From: Actinomycetes bacterium
GTDB taxonomy: Bacteria; Actinomycetota; Acidimicrobiia; Acidimicrobiales; Acidimicrobiaceae
Assembly: GCA_021844725.1 (NCBI GenBank)
Contig: JAKBSX010000151.1
Location: 1-6,913, forward strand
DNA: 6,913 nucleotides
Direction: 5' to 3'
This document shows, one piece after another, positions 1 through 5,336 of the stretch. Every line of letters begins with the position of its first letter. The stretch's first letter is position 1. A model generated the notes under the pieces. That model saw only the letters and a program-made list of their open reading frames with translations. It did not search any database and was not told the DNA's origin. A program made the position numbers and the translations under genes.

Positions 1-1
1 C

Positions 2-658
2 GGCTTACTAGCTGCAGTCTCGCTGGTCCCGACTGCGATGGCCCGGCTGGATCCGTATATCTTTAGAAAGATAATTTTGGGAGGATCCAAACCACCCGCA
101 AATATCCCATCCAACACCATGGTTACCTACGGTTTGACGGAGACCGGCTCGGGGGTCGTTTATGACGGTATGCCACTTACGGGCGTCGAATTCAAGGTTG
201 CGTCTTCACAAGAAATTATGCTGAAAGGCCCTATGATTGCGACCCGGTACCGGTCTGGAGCAGCAATTCAGGATGACTTAGGCTGGTTCCATACCGGAGA
301 TGCGGGCAGGATCTCACATGGCAAACTAGATGTAGACGGTCGCATTGATGAAATCATCAACACAGGCGGGGAAAACATCTCTCCCGCACTGGTGGAGAGG
401 GTGCTCGAGATGCATCCGAAGGTACACCAGGTCGCTGTAATTGGGCTTCCTGACCCAAAATGGGGCGAAGCAGTGACTGCCGTGGTTATACCGAATCCAA
501 ACCATGAAGCCCCCCGGCTCGAAGAACTCCGTGACTTCGTAAAATCCGAACTCCCCCCGCACTATGCACCAACGAGACTGCAGCTAGTAAGCCGAATGCC
601 TACTACGAACCTCGGTAAGATTCAAAAAAACGTGCTTAAAAAACAGCTAGCTGAATGA
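2..658 (+). CDS. menE: O-succinylbenzoate-CoA ligase-like acyl-CoA synthetase, C-terminal part (5' end outside window)
   Basis: C-terminal part of an ANL-superfamily adenylate-forming enzyme. The frame is open to the left edge (first in-window residues GLLAAVSLVPTAMARLD), so the ATG at 38 is internal. Counting from that ATG: the A5 motif YGLTETGSG is at 31-39; GWFHTGD, with the ribose-binding Asp, at 82-88; the hinge GRIDEIINTGGENISP at 101-116; and the A10 lysine, expected to catalyse adenylation, is K194 in NLGKIQKN. All C-terminal catalytic motifs look intact. The VSLVPTA opening and the run TGSGVVYDGMPL are what I recall from actinobacterial MenE, which joins CoA to O-succinylbenzoate in the cytoplasm during menaquinone synthesis; that assignment is from memory of the family, not a search. 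Another medium-chain acyl-CoA ligase remains possible because the acyl-pocket half is mostly missing. The 3' end overlaps the convergent SDR gene by 12 bases, with no terminator between them. Confidence 0.72.
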   Translation, partial: GLLAAVSLVPTAMARLDPYIFRKIILGGSKPPANIPSNTMVTYGLTETGSGVVYDGMPLTGVEFKVASSQEIMLKGPMIATRYRSGAAIQDDLGWFHTGDAGRISHGKLDVDGRIDEIINTGGENISPALVERVLEMHPKVHQVAVIGLPDPKWGEAVTAVVIPNPNHEAPRLEELRDFVKSELPPHYAPTRLQLVSRMPTTNLGKIQKNVLKKQLAE

Positions 659-1423
659 CAGGCCTCTGACAAGTGCACCACCGTCGACTACAAGATTGGT
701 TCCGGTGATCCAGCCTGATAGATCACTCGCTAGGAATAGAGCTGCCCCAGATATGTCCTTCGGTTCCCCGATTCGTTTCAGCGGAAGACTCTCCGCCAAT
801 TGTTCGCCCCACTTCTCCCACAGCGCACGGGCAAACTCGGTTTTGACGAGTCCCGGTGAAATCGAATTGACCCTTACGTCTGGCGCGAGTTCGTTCGCCA
901 ATTGCCGGGTGAGATGGATCACGCCCGCCTTGGAGACATTGTAAAAGCCGATTCCCTCCTCCACTATCATCCCGCCTATTGAGGCAATGTTTATAGAGCT
1001 GGCAGGCCTCTGCCCGCGGCTCCAGAAATTCGACCAAAACTCCGAAGTCCACATCTGAACCGCCTCGAGATTGACTTCCAAGATTTTCCTCATCGCTGAA
1101 AGTTCAAGATTCACTGTTGAGCCAAAATACGGATTCGCTGCCGCACCGTTGACCAAAATGTCAACAAAACCAAATTCGCCTTTGCACTGGGCCACTACAT
1201 GCTGGAGTCCAGCCGGATCTGAAACGTTTGCAGCTATCCAACTTGCCTTTTCAGCGCCCGCTTTATTATTGATTTTTTGAGCTGCTGCACGAAGCTTCTC
1301 CGATTTGCGCGATACCAGGATGACTGTGGCACCCGAAAGAGCAAAGCTTTCCGCAATCGCCTCACCAATGCCACTCGAACCTCCGGTTATGACTGCAACC
1401 TTATTACTTAGACTGATCTCCAT
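647..1423 (-). CDS. SDR family NAD(P)-dependent oxidoreductase
   Basis: Complete 258-residue classical short-chain dehydrogenase/reductase, normal length for the family and cytosolic (no signal peptide or membrane segment). The Rossmann glycine motif TGGSSGIG is at 13-20. The catalytic tetrad is visible as N118, S148, Y161 and K165 (FYNVSKAG). The PG motif is at 190-191 and the C-terminal GWITGTNLVVDGG at 237-249. Arg39 just after the second beta strand (LVSRK) favours NADP(H) over NAD(H); this is inferred from family rules. The usual NNAG motif reads NGAA at 92-95. Overall it resembles 3-oxoacyl-ACP reductase/glucose-dehydrogenase-like SDRs, but the substrate cannot be read from sequence. 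The ATG at 1423 gives the expected 12 residues before the glycine motif; no clear Shine-Dalgarno precedes it. It converges with the ligase gene and diverges from the DUF255 gene. Confidence 0.93.
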   Translation of the reverse strand: MEISLSNKVAVITGGSSGIGEAIAESFALSGATVILVSRKSEKLRAAAQKINNKAGAEKASWIAANVSDPAGLQHVVAQCKGEFGFVDILVNGAAANPYFGSTVNLELSAMRKILEVNLEAVQMWTSEFWSNFWSRGQRPASSINIASIGGMIVEEGIGFYNVSKAGVIHLTRQLANELAPDVRVNSISPGLVKTEFARALWEKWGEQLAESLPLKRIGEPKDISGAALFLASDLSGWITGTNLVVDGGALVRGLSFS

Positions 1424-1476
1424 ACTGAAACTTTAGGCTCAGTTATGACAGCTTCGCTAGACATGGAAGGTTATTC
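1424..1476. promoter_or_regulatory. divergent intergenic spacer, likely holds promoters for both flanking genes
   Basis: The 53 bases between the start codons of the SDR gene (-) and the DUF255 gene (+) are the only space for their proximal promoters. A strong Shine-Dalgarno, GGAAGG at 1465-1470, lies 6 bases before the ATG at 1477 and fixes that start. No comparable site precedes the SDR start. I could not find a convincing -35/-10 pair on either strand, so a promoter here is inferred from the divergent layout. Confidence 0.4.
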
Positions 1477-3033
1477 ATGAACCATCTCGCCAACCAGTCC
1501 AGTCCCTATCTCGTCCAGCACAAGGACAATCCGGTTGATTGGTGGCCTTGGTGCACCGAGGCTCTGGACCTGGCAAAGTCAATGGACAGGCCAATATTCC
1601 TTTCGATCGGCTATGCCTCATGCCACTGGTGCCATGTCATGGCTCACGAATCCTTTGAAGACCCCGAAACCGCCGCCTATCTAAATGACCATTTCATCTC
1701 CATTAAAGTCGACAGGGAGGAAAGGCCCGATATTGACGCTTTATACATGGAAGCGGTTCAGGCGATAACCGGCTCCGGAGGCTGGCCGATGAGCGTGTTC
1801 CTGACGCCAGATGCCAGACCGTTCTACGCAGGCACATACTTCCCTCCCCGTAAAACCGGAGGAATGTCCAGCTTTACGTCGGTACTTGGCGCACTGAACG
1901 ACGCCTGGAAGAACCGGCGTGACGAAGTTGAGCAGCAGGCAGATCAAGTCCGCTCGGCGATCGCTTCACGGACATCGGTTGGAAAGCGAAGCTTCAACAT
2001 TGGAACCGGCAGGGGCCAAGAGTTCTTGGAAACCGCTGCAACCATGTTGATGCAATCTTTCGACGGCAAATGGGGCGGATTCGGCCCCCCGCCAAAATTC
2101 CCACAGACGAATCTTATCGAGCTACTCTTCAACCACTATCTGATATCCCACGATTCGCAAGAACTCATGGCGGCTTCCTTAACTCTGGACGCGATGTGTT
2201 CAGGGGGCATTTTCGACCATATTGGCGGGGGCTTCGCCCGCTACTCAGTCGATGAAAAATGGATGGTTCCTCATTTCGAGAAAATGCTCTACGATCAGGC
2301 ACAGATGGCGAGAATCTTTGCAATCGGCTGGGCTCTGACCAAAAATCCCGGCTGGAAACAAGTGGCCACTGAAACCGTCGAATACGTGCTGCGTGATCTG
2401 CATGCAAATGAAAGTGGACTCTTTTCAAGCCAAGATGCCGACTCCGAGGGGGTGGAGGGTAAATACTATCTTTTCACCGTTTCAGAGCTGCGCGAGATTC
2501 TGGGAGACGCTGCAGATGAATTCATCGAACACTACGGAGTCACGAGTCGGGGAAACTTCGAGGGCTCCAACATACTCTCCCTCCCGAAGAGAGGAGACCT
2601 GACTCGCACTACTGAACTGGAAGCAGCCAGGCAACGGGTGCTCGATGCCCGCTACAAGAGAATTCCACCTGCGCTTGACGATAAAGTGATCCTGGAATGG
2701 AATGCCATGTTCATTTCGACACTTGCGCAAATTGGTTTCATGATGGATCGCGCAGACTGGATAGCCAAGAGCGAATCACTCGTGCAGTTCCTGGAAAACA
2801 ATATGAGACCTAGTGGAAGATGGATGAGGATATGGCATCAAGGCTCAACGTCCCAGCCAGCCTTTGCATCTGACTACGCCCATACTCTGGATGCCTATAC
2901 GCGGCTTTATGAAGCGACCGGAAAGGCAAGATACCTGGCCAGCGCCCAAACCACACACTCCAGCTTCTGGATCTTTTCGAAGACAGGGAAAACGGGGGAT
3001 TCTTTACCGTCGGAGAGGACCAGGAAATGCTGA
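1477..3033 (+). CDS. thioredoxin-fold DUF255 (YyaL/SSP411-like) protein, N-terminal three quarters; frame-shifted
   Basis: Starts with the family N-terminus (NHLANQSSPYLVQHKDNPVDWW), so the ATG at 1477 with GGAAGG 6 bases upstream is the right start. Residues 1-165 form the thioredoxin-like DUF255 domain with the redox-type motif C49-H-W-C52 and the hallmarks DREERPD (79-85), GGWPMSVFLTP (101-111) and GTYFPP (119-124). From about 185 the protein resembles the (alpha/alpha)6-barrel part of these proteins: WGGFGPPPKFP (199-209), GGGFARYSVD (250-259), VPHFEKMLYD (264-273) and DADSEGVEGKYY (320-331). Homology in this frame ends at about residue 492 (base 2952); the last 26 residues are out of frame and end at a TGA. 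Homologues run to about 650-700 residues and are usually single genes. The missing tail is present in the overlapping frame. The exact biochemical role of the family is not established. Presumed cytoplasmic. Confidence 0.9.
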   Translation: MNHLANQSSPYLVQHKDNPVDWWPWCTEALDLAKSMDRPIFLSIGYASCHWCHVMAHESFEDPETAAYLNDHFISIKVDREERPDIDALYMEAVQAITGSGGWPMSVFLTPDARPFYAGTYFPPRKTGGMSSFTSVLGALNDAWKNRRDEVEQQADQVRSAIASRTSVGKRSFNIGTGRGQEFLETAATMLMQSFDGKWGGFGPPPKFPQTNLIELLFNHYLISHDSQELMAASLTLDAMCSGGIFDHIGGGFARYSVDEKWMVPHFEKMLYDQAQMARIFAIGWALTKNPGWKQVATETVEYVLRDLHANESGLFSSQDADSEGVEGKYYLFTVSELREILGDAADEFIEHYGVTSRGNFEGSNILSLPKRGDLTRTTELEAARQRVLDARYKRIPPALDDKVILEWNAMFISTLAQIGFMMDRADWIAKSESLVQFLENNMRPSGRWMRIWHQGSTSQPAFASDYAHTLDAYTRLYEATGKARYLASAQTTHSSFWIFSKTGKTGDSLPSERTRKC

Positions 3034-3461
3034 TAGTGAGAACTAAAGACCTCTTTGACGGAGCGATACCATCAACTAACTCAGTCGCCGCGCGAAGTCT
3101 CGCACGCCTCGCGAAGCTGACCGACAGCCGCAGATTTAGAGAATCAGCAGGCGGCACGGTCGAACTCTTGGCTGAGGTTCTTGCCCGCCATCCAAGCGCG
3201 TTTCCGGTACTCGTTCAAGCCGTCCCTCTGCTCAGCGCCGAATCTCAAGAGATTGTGATACCCGGCAATCAATCTGATCTTATAGATCAGCTCAAGGGCA
3301 GATGGTTTCCAAATGCAGTCATTGCCTTTGGCGAGGAATACCCCTCACCGTTATGGTCGGGGCGCCAGCGGGGATTCGCGTATATTTGCCGAAGTTTCAG
3401 CTGTCTCAGGCCAATATCACAGCCGTCCGAGTTTTCTAACGCACTAGATTCACTGCTCTAG
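2952..3461 (+). CDS. C-terminal remainder of the DUF255 protein, displaced by a -1 frame change
   Basis: This frame continues the preceding gene: HTLQLLDLFED, then GGFFTVGEDQEMLIVRTKDLFDG, NSVAARSLARLA, and the closing segment WFPNAVIAFGEEYPSPLWSGR and CRSFSC, all typical of the C-terminal end of YyaL-type proteins. Joining residue 492 of the upstream frame to the codon at 2952 gives a protein of 661 residues, normal for the family. It also restores the spacing between YEATG and LLDLF that I expect in homologues, so one base appears to be missing around 2950-2954. As the sequence stands, translation could restart at the ATG at 3027, which overlaps the upstream TGA (3031-3033) and has GGAGAGGA at 3012-3019; this would give a 144-residue fragment. 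An assembly or sequencing error is the simplest cause, a recent pseudogene the next. Confidence 0.82.
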   Translation, partial: HTLQLLDLFEDRENGGFFTVGEDQEMLIVRTKDLFDGAIPSTNSVAARSLARLAKLTDSRRFRESAGGTVELLAEVLARHPSAFPVLVQAVPLLSAESQEIVIPGNQSDLIDQLKGRWFPNAVIAFGEEYPSPLWSGRQRGFAYICRSFSCLRPISQPSEFSNALDSLL

Positions 3462-3469
3462 ATATTTTT
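3444..3469 (+). terminator. weak candidate Rho-independent terminator
   Basis: CTAGA (3444-3448) and TCTAG (3457-3461) form a perfect 5-base-pair stem around an 8-base loop. ATATTTTT follows at 3462-3469. The stem is short, AT-rich and overlaps the stop codon of the DUF255 tail, so it would be a weak terminator at best. Confidence 0.25.
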
Positions 3470-3502
3470 CTATGCATCTACGGGATTATTATCAGGACTG
3501 AC

Positions 3503-4267
3503 ATGAATGCAATAAGGCCTAGCTTCGGAGAAGACACCTCGCTGGATATTTCCGTTCTCGCAAACTATGGCAGCGAGATATTCGGAACAGATCAGAACAC
3601 CAACGCCTTCGTGCGTTTTGATGTCGAACCAGAAAGATTTGCATCTCTCCCCTTCAACCCTTTTGCACTCTGGAAAATCCGTCTGAGCGATGAACCAAGC
3701 ATCTGGGATCCTGCCAGACCCGAACTGATCGGGGTTACCGAGATCGTTCCGATAGGTCAAGTCCACAAGAAGAGGGTTATCTCCCAGCTTTGCAAAGAGT
3801 GCTCAAGTCCCAGATCGATGCCAATTCTTGGTTTCAATGGACCATCTATCTCCTATGGGCAGATCACCGGTCGATCACCTTCTGTAACCGTCATTGAGCT
3901 AACGAAAAGGCAGGCTATCCGCAAGAACAGCTACGGCGAGATCACGATCAGCTTTCCGTGGAGCCAAATCATCACTTCGCTACCGCTCGGAAATGAAGCC
4001 GAACGCCTTATTTTTGAGAAGGCTGACCGGCCACTGAACTCCGACAGAGAGATCGCTTCAGTTCTGGGATTCAAACCGAAATATATGGTTGTCGCCCTCG
4101 CGAAGCCTAGGGGCGGATACTGTCGAAAGATAGCCGTCGGACTGCTACCCGAAAAAATATCCAGGAAAACTGCCAAGATCCTGAAAGCAAGACAGCTCAA
4201 TTTAGCCAATTCGACCCGCAGCCAAAATGACTCAGCAACGATTATCAGCGACATCGAGGATGAATAG
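3503..4267 (+). CDS. hypothetical protein with a CxxC motif and an acidic C-terminus
   Basis: A 254-residue protein I do not recognise. The ATG at 3503 is preceded by AGGA (3494-3497) 5 bases upstream, a plausible ribosome binding site. No signal peptide or membrane segment is apparent, so it is probably cytoplasmic. Residues 35-160 look beta-rich, with short hydrophobic stretches broken by prolines (SLPFNPFALWKIR at 48-60, DPARPELIGVTEIVPIG at 69-85). One CxxC pair, C97 and C100 (LCKECSSP), is present, and the only other cysteine is C207 (GGYCRK). Three cysteines could suit a metal site with a histidine or a dimer interface, but this is unproven. Residues 218-232 are lysine/arginine-rich, and the end (SDIEDE) is acidic. 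It begins 41 bases after the DUF255 gene on the same strand, so co-transcription is possible. Confidence 0.75.
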   Translation: MNAIRPSFGEDTSLDISVLANYGSEIFGTDQNTNAFVRFDVEPERFASLPFNPFALWKIRLSDEPSIWDPARPELIGVTEIVPIGQVHKKRVISQLCKECSSPRSMPILGFNGPSISYGQITGRSPSVTVIELTKRQAIRKNSYGEITISFPWSQIITSLPLGNEAERLIFEKADRPLNSDREIASVLGFKPKYMVVALAKPRGGYCRKIAVGLLPEKISRKTAKILKARQLNLANSTRSQNDSATIISDIEDE

Positions 4268-4358
4268 GACAGATTATTCAGCGATGCGGAAGATTCCAAA
4301 GATAGGCGTGGAAAAGGCTTCACGTACGGCCCAGATCAAAGACATGCTGGGAAAGTAA
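4260..4358 (+). CDS. possible small basic peptide, 32 codons, overlapping the upstream stop
   Basis: An ATG at 4260 overlaps the last codons of the unknown gene (ATGAATAG) and opens a 32-residue frame ending TAA at 4356-4358. The peptide carries 8 Lys/Arg against 3 Asp/Glu and includes MRKIPKIGVEKASRTAQIK. GAGG sits directly against the ATG, too close to be a normal ribosome binding site, so expression would depend on translational coupling or on the internal ATG at 4284. Nothing recognisable is encoded. A chance frame is quite possible. Confidence 0.22.
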   Translation: MNRTDYSAMRKIPKIGVEKASRTAQIKDMLGK

Positions 4359-4388
4359 ATACTGTCCTGCAGGCACACAATCCAATGC

Positions 4389-4814
4389 CTAGCGCAACAT
4401 GTGCAAAATAAATCTCAGAACCCGATAAAGAATTACAAATAAAATGACATCCAGGAACATTCGGAGCGGCAGCAACACCAGCCAAGCCACCATCCCAGAC
4501 AGCGCTGTCAATATCGCGAATCCCACTGCCACAACGATAACTGGCCCGAGAATCGCCAATCCGCCTCGTCTTCGATGCCGGATTCCGCCATTCACGATCT
4601 GAACCTCGCTGCGGCGTATCTTTTGCCAAGGTTTGTAAGAACTGTATTCGGGCAGCTCCCGCAGGCATTGATGCAGGTCGGCATAGGTTCTTGCCGCCAT
4701 AGCCGCGCTTAGGCGATCTGAAAGCTCGGAGATGGTTAAACGGCCCTCCGCTGCCGCCTCCCTGAGAAGATTGGCAACATCCGCCCTGTCTGCGTCTGAC
4801 GCCCGAGTTGTCAT
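4389..4814 (-). CDS. DUF1707 domain-containing two-helix membrane protein
   Basis: A 141-residue protein. Residues 4-56 form a DUF1707 domain (RASDADRADVANLLREAAAE, GRLTISELSDRL, AARTYADLHQCLRELP), a short helical domain common at the N-terminus of actinobacterial membrane or envelope-associated proteins of unknown function. A basic stretch follows (IRHRRRGG, 78-85). Two hydrophobic segments come next, about 86-107 (LAILGPVIVVAVGFAILTAL) and 109-137 (VAWLVLLPL, then FLDVILFVILYRVL). The positive stretch before the first helix suggests that the DUF1707 domain stays in the cytoplasm. I chose the ATG at 4814 because GGAGGG lies just upstream and the domain begins at once; an in-frame ATG at 4829 would add five residues but has no good ribosome binding site. 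It faces the unknown gene, with about 120 bases between them. Confidence 0.88.
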   Translation of the reverse strand: MTTRASDADRADVANLLREAAAEGRLTISELSDRLSAAMAARTYADLHQCLRELPEYSSYKPWQKIRRSEVQIVNGGIRHRRRGGLAILGPVIVVAVGFAILTALSGMVAWLVLLPLRMFLDVILFVILYRVLRFILHMLR

Positions 4815-4817
4815 CCA

Positions 4818-4823
4818 CCCTCC
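4818..4823 (-). promoter_or_regulatory. ribosome binding site for the DUF1707 gene
   Basis: GGAGGG on the minus strand lies 3 bases from the ATG at 4814, or 4 bases if the GGAGG core is counted. It falls between the two candidate in-frame start codons and so favours the downstream one. Confidence 0.6.
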
Positions 4824-4829
4824 GTCCAT

Positions 4830-5336
4830 AGGTACATGATGGCACCTTTGAAAGAACTATTAACGTCACAACAGGTCAATTATCCTCAATTTTTCAGCTG
4901 GACCGAAATCGGACTTGAGCAGCCAATCCATAAATTGGCCACCTGAATAAAGAAGTCAGAAACCGCAGACCTGGAAAGATCAGTCTGGCCAAACTGCAGG
5001 CACGGTGGCAGGTCCGATTAAATGCCGGTCGAATTGTCGACGCAAGAATGCGGATGATAGCCGCTTGGAGAGCAACGCCAAGGCGCGCGCTAAGTTATAG
5101 GCTCGGGTGTTTAGGTGCAACGAGGGTGACAAATCCTCGAGCGGACTCGCCGCCGAAGCAAGTTCATACCTGAACATGGTGAGAGGGTTTTGGAACCAGG
5201 GCTTCTGTAATTCCAGAAGTCACAGCCGCAAGATGATTCACGGCAAACTAAAGACTTCGGTACATTTGCCTGGCTCCGCATCGCACATGCCGAAACAGCC
5301 TCCTACAAAACACTCGCACTCAAACCCATTCGCCGT
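4830..5336. other. intergenic region without a convincing gene; dense in short inverted repeats
   Basis: About 500 bases between the DUF1707 gene and the ABC gene, both on the minus strand. Perfect short stems by eye: GCCAAT/ATTGGC (4922-4927, 4934-4939); nested CCTG and CAGT with ACTG and CAGG (4970-5000); CGCA/TGCG (5041-5052); CGAGG/CCTCG (5121-5139); GCGG/CCGC (5141-5153); GTTCA/TGAAC (5162-5175); GGTT/AACC (5186-5197); CTTCTG/CAGAAG (5202-5219); GCCG/CGGC (5225-5244). None is followed by a clear T-run on either strand, so none is a clear terminator. The frames at 5107-5340 (+, GTG start) and 4980-5177 (-) encode nothing recognisable. A GATAAT -10-like hexamer on the minus strand (4879-4884) could serve the DUF1707 gene, but no matching -35 was found. 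The region could be a structured RNA, a long leader, or neutral spacer. Confidence 0.4.

Noticed and set aside
38..40. ATG at 38 as the true start of the ligase gene
   Set aside because: The frame is open to the window edge and the residues before it (SLVPTA) are family-like, so the gene begins outside the window.
2940..2960. Programmed -1 ribosomal frameshifting in the DUF255 gene
   Set aside because: No X-XXY-YYZ slippery heptamer occurs in the right phase, no strong downstream structure was seen, and the family is normally encoded in one frame; a missing base is simpler.
4366..4373. CCTGCAGG 8-base palindrome between the convergent genes
   Set aside because: Too short to be a terminator stem, no loop or T-run, and likely a chance palindrome.
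4827..4829. ATG at 4829 as the DUF1707 start
   Set aside because: It has no ribosome binding site at proper spacing, whereas GGAGGG lies between it and the ATG at 4814, where the domain begins immediately.
4336..4869. 177-codon minus-strand frame covering the DUF1707 gene
   Set aside because: It is out of frame with the clear DUF1707 and membrane-helix signal, and its product is low-complexity Gly/Arg/Ser-rich sequence.
5059..5147. tRNA-like fold: T-arm-shaped hairpin (GAGGG, 7-base loop, TCCTC) followed by GAGCGG, which pairs with CCGCTT upstream
   Set aside because: The 7-base loop reads TGACAAA and lacks the TTC of a T-loop. The first acceptor pair mismatches, no anticodon stem of proper length forms, and there is no CCA end.
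4980..5177. 65-codon minus-strand frame
   Set aside because: The product resembles nothing known to me and overlaps the other chance frame; no supporting start signal.
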